A stretch of DNA of 36,294 nt from Actinomycetota bacterium (GTDB taxonomy: Bacteria > Actinomycetota > Actinomycetes > S36-B12): the NCBI GenBank assembly GCA_947449945.1, contig CANFTO010000007.1:1-36294 (forward strand). The letters are read 5' to 3'. The translations under genes were made by a program, and so were the position numbers. The notes beneath the pieces were generated by a model, which saw nothing but the letters and a program-made list of their open reading frames with translations, made no database searches and had not been told where the DNA came from. Below are positions 18,457-27,999 of the stretch, piece by piece. Numbering within the stretch: the stretch's first letter is position 1; every line of letters begins with the position of its first letter.

Positions 18457-20349
18457 ATGGGTTCCTATGAAGCGGCATACCGGTTGGCAGAAACCGATCC
18501 TGAATATTTTTGGCTAGTTGCGGCCCGTGCCATTAGTTGGGATGCATTTCCTAAGAAAGCACTGGATTCATCACAAGCGCCGCTATATCGCTGGTTTCCT
18601 GATGGCGAATTGAATACATGCTTCAACGCCGTCGATCGACATGTTCGAGCAGGCCATGGGGATCGTGATGCAATTATCTACGACAGTCCAGTGACAGGCG
18701 TTAAGCGCAAGGTGAGCTATACACAGTTGCAGGATCAAGTGAGCCGATTCGCTGGAGTATTGGCAGGACTCGGTGTGAGTAAAGGCGATCGGGTCGTTAT
18801 CTACATGCCGATGATTCCTGAAGCCGTTGTGGCGATGCTGGCAACTGCTCGCCTCGGCGCCGTTCATTCAGTCGTGTTTGGCGGATTTGCTCCAGCGGAG
18901 TTGGCGGCGCGCATTGATGACGCTGCGCCAAAAGTTATCGTGGCTGCGTCTTGCGGAATCGAACCTAATCGCACCATTGCCTATAAACCATTGGTTGATG
19001 AAGCAATTACATTAAGTCATCACAAGCCCACGGCCACAATTGTGTTCCAGCGCCCTGAACTACCGGCTGAGTTACATGATGGAGATCATGACTGGTCAGT
19101 GCTCATAGAGAATGCCCATCCGCATGAGTGCGTGAGTGTGAATGCAACTGACCCGCTCTACATTCTTTACACATCAGGAACAACAGGAAAGCCAAAGGGT
19201 GTTGTTCGCGATAACGGTGGCCACGCAGTTGCAATGCAGTGGTCCCTTGGCAATGTGTATGACATTGGCCCGGGTGATGTTTTTTGGGCAGCGTCAGATG
19301 TGGGATGGGTAGTAGGTCACTCTTACATTGTGTATGCGCCGCTCATCGTCGGTGCAACCACAGTGATGTTCGAAGGCAAGCCTGTTGGAACACCGGATGC
19401 GGGAGCCTTCTGGCGGATGATTGAGGAATACAAAATCAATGCCTTGTTCTGTGCTCCGACCGCGATCCGCGCGATTAAGCGCGAAGATCACGAAGGTGTA
19501 CTCATCGCACAATACGACTTGAGTTCGTTGAAAGCACTCTTCCAGGCAGGTGAGCGACTGGATCCTGATACATACTTCTGGGCTACAGAGCACCTGAAGA
19601 TCCCAGTGATTGATAACTGGTGGCAAACAGAGACAGGTTGGCCTATCGCGGCGAATCTACGTGGATTGGAACCAATGCCGATCAAGGCAGGTTCGCCTAC
19701 CGTTGCTGTACCCGGCTATAACGTGCAGGTGGTTGATGGTGAAGGCCTTCACGTTGCTGCAGGTGTTGAAGGATCTATCGTGATTAAGCTTCCGATGCCT
19801 CCCGGCACCCTGCCAACGTTGTGGGGAGATGACCAGCGCTACATCGATTCGTACCTCATGACTTTCGAGGGTTATTACACGACTGGTGACGGCGGAATGA
19901 TTGACGAAGATGGTTATGTTTTCGTCCTTGGTCGCACAGATGATGTCATCAACGTGGCAGGTCATCGGCTATCCACTGGATCGATGGAAGCTGTTGTCGC
20001 ATCACACCCTTTAGTCGCCGAATGCGCAGTTATTGGTGTTCAAGATCAACTGAAAGGTCAAATTCCACGAGCCTTTGTGGTGTTGAAAGCGGGTGCAGAT
20101 ATTGACCCAAGCGTGCTTGAGCGGGAAATCGTTCAGTCGATTAGGCAAGAAATTGGTGCGGTGGCCGCACTCAAGGAAGTCGTGGTGGTGCAAGCCTTAC
20201 CGAAAACGCGTTCAGGGAAGATTCTGCGGCGCACCATGCGAGCAATTGCGGACGGCCGACCAGAAGCCATCCCAGGAACGATCGAAGACGTCCGTGTGCT
20301 TGATGCGATTACTCCACTACTCAAAAGCGTCAAGAGCGAAACGCCTTAA
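18457..20349 (+). CDS. prpE: PrpE-like (propionyl/acetyl) acyl-CoA synthetase, AMP-forming
   Basis: LYRWFPDGELNTCFNAVDRHV, ILYTSGTTGKPKGVVRDNGGHAVA, SDVGWVVGHSYIVYAPL, DNWWQTETGWPI, LPKTRSGKILRRTMRAI; closer to PrpE than to Acs by motif reading. Confidence 0.85.
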   Translation: MGSYEAAYRLAETDPEYFWLVAARAISWDAFPKKALDSSQAPLYRWFPDGELNTCFNAVDRHVRAGHGDRDAIIYDSPVTGVKRKVSYTQLQDQVSRFAGVLAGLGVSKGDRVVIYMPMIPEAVVAMLATARLGAVHSVVFGGFAPAELAARIDDAAPKVIVAASCGIEPNRTIAYKPLVDEAITLSHHKPTATIVFQRPELPAELHDGDHDWSVLIENAHPHECVSVNATDPLYILYTSGTTGKPKGVVRDNGGHAVAMQWSLGNVYDIGPGDVFWAASDVGWVVGHSYIVYAPLIVGATTVMFEGKPVGTPDAGAFWRMIEEYKINALFCAPTAIRAIKREDHEGVLIAQYDLSSLKALFQAGERLDPDTYFWATEHLKIPVIDNWWQTETGWPIAANLRGLEPMPIKAGSPTVAVPGYNVQVVDGEGLHVAAGVEGSIVIKLPMPPGTLPTLWGDDQRYIDSYLMTFEGYYTTGDGGMIDEDGYVFVLGRTDDVINVAGHRLSTGSMEAVVASHPLVAECAVIGVQDQLKGQIPRAFVVLKAGADIDPSVLEREIVQSIRQEIGAVAALKEVVVVQALPKTRSGKILRRTMRAIADGRPEAIPGTIEDVRVLDAITPLLKSVKSETP

Positions 20350-21725
20350 ATAATGCTCCAGGCTTCAGTGAGCACGCTGCGAAGAATTTGCGTCATCTCT
20401 TCGAACTGCTCTTCTCCGGCAATGAGTGCGGGAGCAACCTGAACTACAGGGTCGCCACGATCGTCAGATCTGCAGTAAAGCCCGTTTGCAAACATGGCCT
20501 TGGATACAAAACCGCGCAGGAGTCGCTCAGACTCTTCCTCGGTAAAGGTTTCCTTTGTGGTCTTGTCTTTGACCAGTTCGATTCCGTAGAAGTAGCCCAT
20601 CCCGCGAACATCCCCGACGATAGGCAAATCTCGAAGTGTGTCCAGATGCTTCAAGAAAAGATCCTCGTTGTCTTGAACACGCTGGTTGAGGCCTTCGCGT
20701 TCAAATATATCGAGGTTAGCCATGGCAACGGCAGCTGATGTTGGATGTCCACCCCAAGTGAAACCGTGTAAGAAAGTGTTGGTGCCATGCTTAAACGGTT
20801 CAAAGAGTCGTTCATGCGCGATCATCGCGCCCAGTGGTGAGTAGCCGGAGGTCAATCCCTTGGCGCACGTGATGATGTCCGGAGTGACTCCGAATCGACT
20901 CATCGCAAAGTAGTCACCAATGCGCCCAAATGATGTGATGGTTTCATCAGCGATAAGTAAGACGTCATATTGATCGCATATTTCACGCACGCGCTCGAGG
21001 TAGCCTGGAGGTGGAGCGAAACATCCGCCTGAGTTTTGAACTGGTTCGAGGATGACAGCGGCAACACTGTCGGGGCCTTCAAATTCAATTGCTTCAGCGA
21101 TGCGATTTGCTGCGTATTGACCAAAGGCGTAGCGATCATGTGCAACATGATCAGGTGCACGATAGAAATTCGTATTCGGTACTCGAATTGAGCTTGGAAC
21201 AAGAGGTTCGAATGGAATTTTTGCTGCGGCAATACCTGTGAGAGACAAAGCTCCATGCGGGGTTCCGTGGTAAGCGACGTCGCGACTGATGACTTTGTGT
21301 TTCGTGGGCTTTCCTGTGAGCTTGTAGTACTGCTTTGCGAGTTTCCACGCAGATTCAACGGCCTCGCCGCCACTACCGGTGAAGAAGATTCGGTTCAGAT
21401 CACCAGGAGCCAGAGAAGCTACGCGTTCAGCTAATTCAATTGCTCGTGGGTGGGCTACGCCCCAGACAGGAAAGTAGGCAAGTTCACGCGCCTGAGTAGC
21501 TGCTGCTTGGGCGAGTTCCTCGCGTCCGTGGCCAACTTGCACGTTAAACAAGCTCGCAATGCCATCGAGGTAGCGCTTGCCGTTTTCATCCCAAAAGTAA
21601 CAACCGTCGCCTTTGACAATGATCGGCAACTCTTCGCCTTCAAAATACGGTGAGTGACGCGTGAAGTGCATCCACAAATGGTCGCGAGCTCGGTCCGCGT
21701 AACTTCGTTCGTCAGCTATTTTCAT
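20346..21725 (-). CDS. Class III PLP-dependent aminotransferase (candidate polyamine/omega-amino acid aminotransferase)
   Basis: DENGKRYLDGIASLFNVQVGHG, FFTGSGGEAVESAWKLAKQYY, ADETITSFGRIGDYFAM, TCAKGLTSGYSPLGAMI (catalytic Lys). Confidence 0.9.
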   Translation of the reverse strand: MKIADERSYADRARDHLWMHFTRHSPYFEGEELPIIVKGDGCYFWDENGKRYLDGIASLFNVQVGHGREELAQAAATQARELAYFPVWGVAHPRAIELAERVASLAPGDLNRIFFTGSGGEAVESAWKLAKQYYKLTGKPTKHKVISRDVAYHGTPHGALSLTGIAAAKIPFEPLVPSSIRVPNTNFYRAPDHVAHDRYAFGQYAANRIAEAIEFEGPDSVAAVILEPVQNSGGCFAPPPGYLERVREICDQYDVLLIADETITSFGRIGDYFAMSRFGVTPDIITCAKGLTSGYSPLGAMIAHERLFEPFKHGTNTFLHGFTWGGHPTSAAVAMANLDIFEREGLNQRVQDNEDLFLKHLDTLRDLPIVGDVRGMGYFYGIELVKDKTTKETFTEEESERLLRGFVSKAMFANGLYCRSDDRGDPVVQVAPALIAGEEQFEEMTQILRSVLTEAWSII

Positions 21726-22189
21726 CGGGTTCCCCAGGTGTAGATCTGTTTGCGTAATTTGAGATAGACAAAGGTTTCGGTAGCTCGCACGCCAGGGATT
21801 GCACGCATGCGCCCATTAATAATGTCGAGAAGTTCCGCGTCGTCAGTCACAACAAGTTCGGCAAGGAGATCGAATGAACCCGCGGAGATGATTAAGTAAT
21901 CAATCTCAGGAATCTCTTCAAGGCGATCAGCAACCTCTTCAATGTCGCCATCGACGGTGATCCCCACCATTGCTGAACGTGAGAATCCAAGAGAGGCGGG
22001 ATCAGTTACGGCCACGATCTGCATAACTCCGGCTTCGGTGAGTTTTTGCACACGCTGGCGCACAGCGGCCTCCGAGAGACCAACGGCTTTGCCTATTGCG
22101 GCGTAAGGGCGTCGGCCATCCTCTTGGAGTTGTTCGATGATGGAGCGAGAGACCTCGTCCACAACTACTGCCGCTTCCTTGCGAGCCAT
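21722..22189 (-). CDS. Lrp/AsnC family transcriptional regulator
   Basis: IIEQLQEDGRRPYAAIGKAVGLSEAAVRQRVQKLTEAGVMQIVAVTDP HTH followed by a RAM-like domain; ATGA overlap with the aminotransferase. Confidence 0.93.
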   Translation of the reverse strand: MARKEAAVVVDEVSRSIIEQLQEDGRRPYAAIGKAVGLSEAAVRQRVQKLTEAGVMQIVAVTDPASLGFSRSAMVGITVDGDIEEVADRLEEIPEIDYLIISAGSFDLLAELVVTDDAELLDIINGRMRAIPGVRATETFVYLKLRKQIYTWGTR

Positions 22190-22229
22190 GAGTTAATGGT
22201 GTGGGTCTTCTGCCTTATTTGCAAGTGAA

Positions 22230-22259
22230 TTCGTGGTTTAAAATCCATTTCACCACGAA
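22230..22259. promoter_or_regulatory. Inverted repeat TTCGTGGT-N14-ACCACGAA bracketing a -10-like TAAAAT; candidate Lrp/AsnC operator
   Basis: Arms 22230-22237 and 22252-22259, 22 bp centre to centre; TAAAAT at 22239-22244 in the spacer. Confidence 0.6.
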
Positions 22260-22333
22260 ATACGTAGGAATTCATGCCTTTGGGTGTTGATATGGCAATG
22301 CCTATCTATGATCATCCTTGGATTGGAGCCATC

Positions 22334-23779
22334 ATGACCCAGCGGGTATTACGCAACGTGATCAACGGCGAATCAGTGGAAGCCTCATCAACTGAGGTCA
22401 CTGAACTCGTCAATCCCAGCACCGGTGAAGTGTTTGCGTTAGCGCCAGCGTCAAGCGCTGCTGACATTGATCAGGCGTACCGGGCTGCGAGTGAGGCCTT
22501 TGTCAGTTGGCGTGATGTCACACCAAGTACGCGTCAAACTGCTCTCTTGACGATTGCTGACGTGCTTGAAGCACATGCCGATGAGCTCAATGCTCTTGAG
22601 AGCGAAAACACCGGCAAGCCAATAGCCGTTACGGCAACAGAAGAAATCCCACCGATGCTTGATCAGATCCGATTTTTCGCAGGTGCAGCGCGCATGCTGG
22701 AAGGAAAATCTGCAGGCGAATATATGCAGGGATTCACCTCATTTATTCGTCGCGAGCCAGTAGGCGTCATTGGCCAGGTCACGCCTTGGAATTACCCGAT
22801 GATGATGGCGGTGTGGAAGTTCGCTCCAGCAATCGCAGCCGGTAATACGGTGGTTCTCAAGCCAAGTGACACCACGCCAGTCTCCACTGTGCGAATGGCT
22901 GAACTCATTGCGCAGTCCGGTGCGCTGCCACCAGGAGTGTTCAACGTCGTTTGCGGCAATCGGGAAACAGGCAGAGCATTAGTCGAGCATTCAACCCCAA
23001 GCATGGTGTCAATTACTGGATCTGTTCGAGCTGGCATGAATGTTGCCGAGTCCGCTGCCCGGGACCTTAAGCGCAGTCATTTAGAACTGGGTGGCAAAGC
23101 CCCCGTTGTGGTCTTCGAAGATGCCGATATCCCCGCAGCCGTCGAGTGGCTGGCCGTTGCTGGCTATTTCAACGCTGGGCAAGATTGCACTGCTGCAACG
23201 CGCATGCTCGTCAGCGAGAAGGTCTACGACGAATTCGTCGCTGCGATGGTTGAGCAAGCCAGAGCAACGCAGACCACATTTATTGGCGGGCCGTCAGGGG
23301 AGGGCTTTGTGCCTCCAGTGAATAACGCGGCCCAACTCGAGCGAGTCCTGGGATTCCTGGATCGGGCCCCAAAGCATGCTGAGATCGTGGCGGGAGGTGT
23401 GCGCCAAGGCAGTCGTGGATATTTCATTGAACCCACGGTTGTGGCGAACTTGGAACAAGGTGACGAAATGATTCAGCAGGAGATTTTTGGCCCCGTCGTT
23501 ACGATTCAGCGATTCTCTGATGAGGCCGATGCTCTCCAGAAAGCCAATGACGTGGAATACGGACTAGCAGCAAGCGTCTGGACTTCAAATGTGGCCCGAG
23601 CTCTGCGCATGAGTAAGTACATCGATGCAGGCGCTGTCTGGATCAATACCCACATCCCGATCGTGGCCGAAATGCCCCATGGCGGCTTCAAGCACTCCGG
23701 TTATGGCAAGGATTTGTCGATGTACGGGTTCGAGGACTACACCCGAATCAAGCATGTGATGGCAAGCCTGGAGGGCTAG
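22334..23779 (+). CDS. patD: Gamma-aminobutyraldehyde dehydrogenase-like aldehyde dehydrogenase (PatD/YdcW type)
   Basis: VTPWNYPMMMAVWKFAPAIAAGNTVVLKPSD, LELGGKAPVVVFEDAD, FNAGQDCTAATR (catalytic Cys), EMPHGGFKHSGYGKDLSMYGFEDYTRIKHVM resembles the PatD C-terminus. Alternative in-frame start at 22274 has its own weak SD. Confidence 0.86.
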   Translation: MTQRVLRNVINGESVEASSTEVTELVNPSTGEVFALAPASSAADIDQAYRAASEAFVSWRDVTPSTRQTALLTIADVLEAHADELNALESENTGKPIAVTATEEIPPMLDQIRFFAGAARMLEGKSAGEYMQGFTSFIRREPVGVIGQVTPWNYPMMMAVWKFAPAIAAGNTVVLKPSDTTPVSTVRMAELIAQSGALPPGVFNVVCGNRETGRALVEHSTPSMVSITGSVRAGMNVAESAARDLKRSHLELGGKAPVVVFEDADIPAAVEWLAVAGYFNAGQDCTAATRMLVSEKVYDEFVAAMVEQARATQTTFIGGPSGEGFVPPVNNAAQLERVLGFLDRAPKHAEIVAGGVRQGSRGYFIEPTVVANLEQGDEMIQQEIFGPVVTIQRFSDEADALQKANDVEYGLAASVWTSNVARALRMSKYIDAGAVWINTHIPIVAEMPHGGFKHSGYGKDLSMYGFEDYTRIKHVMASLEG

Positions 23780-23863
23780 CGAATTTCCCTCATGGGGTTT
23801 GATGGCAGGTCGAGACGCATTCATGATTGTGTGGCAGTAAGTTATGGACTTCACCGTCCGCCC

Positions 23864-23877
23864 ACTGTTGGAACAGT
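23864..23877. promoter_or_regulatory. Perfect palindrome ACTGTTGGAACAGT between patD and potD
   Basis: 6-bp arms with GG spacer, 8 bp before the AGGAGG SD of potD. Confidence 0.4.
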
Positions 23878-23896
23878 CGCCCCACAGGAGGTTCAG

Positions 23897-25117
23897 TTGT
23901 CTGAGAATCGTGATTCGGTCGCTCGCGAGATCGCCGGAATGATGCGTTCATCCCTTTCCCGTCGTCGGATTCTGCAGGCTGCAGGTATTACTGGAGTTGC
24001 TGCAGTTGCCGCTGCCTGTGGTGCTAGCGGTGATTCCGGAACTGCCACCGCATCAGCGGCGCCTTCTGCAGCAGATCTATCTGACTCAGACAAAACGGTT
24101 ATCTGGTCGAACTGGCCTGGTTACATGGATACCGATGAAAAATCAGGGGCGCGACCATCGCTAGATGCCTTTGTGAAGCAAAGTGGTGTCAACGTGACCT
24201 ACAACGAAGACATTAATGACAACAACGAGTTCTACGCCAAAGTTCGCACTCAGCTTGAGCAAGGTCAACCAATTGACCGCGACATCGTGGTTCTGACTGA
24301 CTGGATGGCTGCGCTTTGGATCGAAAGCGGCTACGCCCAAAAGTTGGACAAGGCTTCAATGCCAAACGCCTCAGCTAACGTGATCGACAAGCTACAAAAC
24401 GTGGCCTTCGACCCAGGTCGTGAGTACTCGCTTCCTTGGCAGTCAGGTTTTGGGCTCTTTGGTTGGAATAAGCCCAAGCTCAAAGAATTGATAGGCACAG
24501 ACACTTTGACGTCAGTGGATCAGTTGTTTAACCCAAAGCTCAAGGGTCGTGTCACAGTCTTGTCTGAAATGCGCGACACCATGGGCATCATCATGGCCTG
24601 GCAAGGCAATGACCCTTCTAACTTCACTGAAGATCAATTCATGCAAGCTATTGATGCGCTTCGCACTCAGATCGACAATGGTCAGATTCGCAGTGTTGAG
24701 GGCAATAGCTACATGAGTGACATGGAGAGCGGCAACGTTGTCGCGGTCATTGGATGGTCAGGTGACGTCATCCAACTCGGTAAGAACTTTGGTATTGCGC
24801 TGCCAGAAACCGGTGGAACATTGTGGACCGACAATATGTTGATCCCGCCTTTGGTGGCTCATAAGAAAAACGCTGAGAAGTTGATGAACTACTATTATGA
24901 GCCAGAAGTTGCCGCAAAGATTTCTGCATTTGTGCAGTACATCTCGCCAGTGAAGGGTGCGCAAGAAGCGATGAAAAAGGTCGATCCCTCGTTGGTTGAT
25001 AACCAATGGATCTTCCCGACTGCTGAAACGCTCAACAAGTCTTATGTGTTCATGACGCTCACCCCTGAGCAGGACGTGAAGTATCAGCGCGCTTTCCAGA
25101 AGGCGATTGGTAACTAG
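23897..25117 (+). CDS. potD: Spermidine/putrescine-type ABC transporter substrate-binding protein (Tat lipoprotein)
   Basis: TTG start 5 nt after AGGAGG; SRRRILQAAGITGVAAVAAACG (twin-Arg plus lipobox Cys); VIWSNWPGYMDTD... PotD/PotF-like mature region; followed by potABC. Confidence 0.87.
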   Translation: MSENRDSVAREIAGMMRSSLSRRRILQAAGITGVAAVAAACGASGDSGTATASAAPSAADLSDSDKTVIWSNWPGYMDTDEKSGARPSLDAFVKQSGVNVTYNEDINDNNEFYAKVRTQLEQGQPIDRDIVVLTDWMAALWIESGYAQKLDKASMPNASANVIDKLQNVAFDPGREYSLPWQSGFGLFGWNKPKLKELIGTDTLTSVDQLFNPKLKGRVTVLSEMRDTMGIIMAWQGNDPSNFTEDQFMQAIDALRTQIDNGQIRSVEGNSYMSDMESGNVVAVIGWSGDVIQLGKNFGIALPETGGTLWTDNMLIPPLVAHKKNAEKLMNYYYEPEVAAKISAFVQYISPVKGAQEAMKKVDPSLVDNQWIFPTAETLNKSYVFMTLTPEQDVKYQRAFQKAIGN

Positions 25118-25119
25118 CC

Positions 25120-26283
25120 ATGCCCGCAGGGGTTGGTCGCACAGTTGAAGATCTACGCCTCGTCAATCTGACAAAGCAATTTGGCGTAAGTAAAGCCGTA
25201 GATGATCTCAGTATCACTATTTCAGCAGGGTCATTCTTTGCACTCCTAGGTGCTTCGGGATGTGGCAAAACCACTACATTGCGTATGGTCGCTGGGCTTG
25301 AAGATCCGACCTCAGGGCAAGTATTTATTGGTGAGCAAGATGTCACTGATCTGCGAGCCTTTCAACGTCCGGTGAATACCGTCTTCCAGTCGTATGCATT
25401 GTTTCCACACCTCGATATTTTTGAGAATGTTGCGTTTGGGTTAAGGCGTCGAGGCATAAAAGATGTTGATGCACAGGTCAACACCATGCTGGATCTCGTT
25501 GAACTCTCAGCATTAGCCAGACGTAAGCCAAGTCAACTCTCCGGAGGTCAACAGCAGCGGGTTGCTGTAGCGCGGGCCTTGATAAATCAACCAGATGTCT
25601 TGCTCCTTGATGAGCCGTTGGGAGCACTTGATCTCAAACTTCGCCGACAAATGCAGATTGAGTTGAAGCGCATTCAGTCTGAAGTCGGCACAACCTTCGT
25701 GCATGTCACTCATGATCAAGAAGAAGCCATGACCATGGCCGACACTGTTGCTGTCATGAATGCAGGGCGTATTGAACAAATGGGACATCCCGCTGATGTA
25801 TATGAAATGCCTCGCACAATCTTTGTGGCAAATTTCCTCGGGCAGTCCAATTTAATTCAAGGAACTCTTGCGTCTTTCGGTGATGTGGTTGAAGTTGCCG
25901 CGTTCGGATTGAGTTTCAAGATGCCAAGTCAACGTAATGTTGCGCCTGGGCATTCAGTTGTCGTAGGTGTACGTCCAGAAAAAATCACTGTGCTCGACGC
26001 TCATGATGAAACGAAACTCCCGTCAACCCACAATCGGATTTATGGCACCGTCACGGATGTTTCATACACAGGTGTATCAACTCAATATTTGGTGGAAACG
26101 CCTTGGGAGCAATCGATCATTGCTTTCGAGCAGAACTCCATTGTTGGTGATAGGTGTGAATTAGGCGATCCGGTCGTTCTTGGATGGGCCCCTGAACATA
26201 CCTTTGGGCTTGATCCAGCTGAAGGAATTCACGCTGGCTTAGATCGTGCAGTGTTGGAACTCGAGAGTGATACGGAGGCCTAA
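25120..26283 (+). CDS. potA: Polyamine ABC transporter ATP-binding protein
   Basis: LLGASGCGKTTTLRMVAGLEDPTSG, LSGGQQQRVAVARALINQPDVLLLDEPLGALDLKLR, C-terminal TOBE-like region. Confidence 0.93.
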   Translation: MPAGVGRTVEDLRLVNLTKQFGVSKAVDDLSITISAGSFFALLGASGCGKTTTLRMVAGLEDPTSGQVFIGEQDVTDLRAFQRPVNTVFQSYALFPHLDIFENVAFGLRRRGIKDVDAQVNTMLDLVELSALARRKPSQLSGGQQQRVAVARALINQPDVLLLDEPLGALDLKLRRQMQIELKRIQSEVGTTFVHVTHDQEEAMTMADTVAVMNAGRIEQMGHPADVYEMPRTIFVANFLGQSNLIQGTLASFGDVVEVAAFGLSFKMPSQRNVAPGHSVVVGVRPEKITVLDAHDETKLPSTHNRIYGTVTDVSYTGVSTQYLVETPWEQSIIAFEQNSIVGDRCELGDPVVLGWAPEHTFGLDPAEGIHAGLDRAVLELESDTEA

Positions 26284-26286
26284 GTT

Positions 26287-27183
26287 ATGGCTCCCATCGC
26301 TCCCGCTGCATCTGTGGCACCAAGTGCCGCTGAAGGTTCAAAAAAGCGTTCGAGGATTGCGTATTTCTTACTGATCCCGGGTTTGGCATGGCTTTCGATC
26401 TTTTTCGTCATTCCACTTGTCACGCTGTTCATTACCAGTCTTCAAACAGAATCCACTCGACGCCCTGGTACCTATGTGCCGGGCTTTCAGATCAGCAATT
26501 ACACCGACGCATTAGCCGAGTATTGGCCACAGTTCGTTCGCTCATTTGTGTATGCCGGATTGGCGACGGCTTTCGCCCTTGTCATTGCCTACCCGCTTGC
26601 TTATTTCATTGCCTTTAAGGCTGGTAACTGGCGTTCGCTGATGTTGGTTTTGGTCGTTGCGCCTTCATTCGCCTCGTTCTTGCTGCGCACTTATGCATGG
26701 AAGACCATTCTGGCCGACGATGGGCCAGTAACTTCGGCGTTAAACACATTGCACGTATTACCTGACGGTCGAATTCTCAACACCGGAATCGCAGTTGTTG
26801 CCGGACTTACCTACAACTTCCTTCCCTTCATGGTGTTGCCACTTTATGCATCACTCGACAAGATCGACTATCGCCTGATTGAAGCGGGTAATGATCTTTA
26901 TGGATCTCCTCAGCAAGTTTTCAGGAAAGTCACGTGGCCGTTATCTATGCCAGGAGTTGTTGCCGGAACTTTGTTGACGTTTATTCCGGCTGCTGGCGAC
27001 TTTATTAATGCCGAACTTCTAGGTTCAACGAAAGACAAGATGATCGGCAACGTGATTCAAACGAACTTCATAGAATTCCGTGATTATCCAACGGCCAGCG
27101 CTCTGTCATTTTCATTAATGGCAGCAATTTTGATTCTCGTTCTCACGTACATCCGTAGGTCTGGAACGGAGGACCTCGTCTAA
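26287..27183 (+). CDS. potB: Polyamine ABC transporter permease (PotB type)
   Basis: Multi-TM; EAGNDLYGSPQQVFRKVTWPLSMPGVVAGTLLTFIPAAGDFINAELLG permease loop. Confidence 0.92.
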   Translation: MAPIAPAASVAPSAAEGSKKRSRIAYFLLIPGLAWLSIFFVIPLVTLFITSLQTESTRRPGTYVPGFQISNYTDALAEYWPQFVRSFVYAGLATAFALVIAYPLAYFIAFKAGNWRSLMLVLVVAPSFASFLLRTYAWKTILADDGPVTSALNTLHVLPDGRILNTGIAVVAGLTYNFLPFMVLPLYASLDKIDYRLIEAGNDLYGSPQQVFRKVTWPLSMPGVVAGTLLTFIPAAGDFINAELLGSTKDKMIGNVIQTNFIEFRDYPTASALSFSLMAAILILVLTYIRRSGTEDLV

Positions 27184-27980
27184 TGCGTTGGATTCGTGAG
27201 CATGTCATTGGCGCAATCGCAGTCATGGTGTTGTTGTACCTATTCCTGCCAATTGCGGTGGTTATCGCGTTCAGTTTCAATAATCCAGCGAGCAAGTTCA
27301 ATCTCTCGTGGAATGAATTTTCACTTGACGCGTGGACTCAGATTTGTGGTGTGCCTGGCGTGTGTTCTTCATTTGTTACGAGTGTCGAAATCGGGCTGAT
27401 TTCAACACTGTTCGCCACGATTTTGGGCACGATGATTTCATTCGCGTTAGTGCGCTACCGCTTTAAAGGTCGCTCATCTACAAACCTTTTGATTTTCATG
27501 CCAATGGCTACGCCTGAAATCGTTATGGGTTCGAGCCTTCTGGCACTTTTCCTGAATTTGAGCTTCCCGCTGGGTCCAGTCACGGTGATGATCGCGCACA
27601 TCATGTTCATCATTTCTTTCGTGGTCGTGGCTGTGAAAGCGCGCCTTCAGGGAATGGATCCGCGTCTTGAGGAAGCTGCGCGTGATCTCTATGCATCGCC
27701 TTCAGCCACGTTTAGATATGTGACCTTTCCTTTAGTTTTGCCAGGGATTCTGGGTGCTGCCCTTTTGGGATTTTCGCTTTCATTTGACGATTTCATTATC
27801 AGTTTCTTCAATGCGGGAACATTGGTGACATTCCCGATTTACATCTGGGGTGCTGCCCAACGTGGTATTCCGCCACAGGTCAATGCGCTTGCTTCGCTTG
27901 TGTTTATTGCTGCTCTTGTGATTGTGCTGAGCGCCCAGGTTGTCGCTTGGCGCAAGCGCAAAGCACTCGCCGTTCGTTAA
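27183..27980 (+). CDS. potC: Polyamine ABC transporter permease (PotC type)
   Basis: Multi-TM; EEAARDLYASPSATFRYVTFPLVLPGILGAALLGFSLSFDDFIISFF; overlaps potB stop. Confidence 0.92.
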   Translation: MRWIREHVIGAIAVMVLLYLFLPIAVVIAFSFNNPASKFNLSWNEFSLDAWTQICGVPGVCSSFVTSVEIGLISTLFATILGTMISFALVRYRFKGRSSTNLLIFMPMATPEIVMGSSLLALFLNLSFPLGPVTVMIAHIMFIISFVVVAVKARLQGMDPRLEEAARDLYASPSATFRYVTFPLVLPGILGAALLGFSLSFDDFIISFFNAGTLVTFPIYIWGAAQRGIPPQVNALASLVFIAALVIVLSAQVVAWRKRKALAVR

Positions 27981-27999
27981 TCAAAGAAAGGTGGGTCCC

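Noticed and set aside
20900-21373. 157-aa minus-strand ORF inside the aminotransferase
   Set aside because: Out-of-frame on the same strand as a well-supported aminotransferase; Ser/Gln-rich, no family features.
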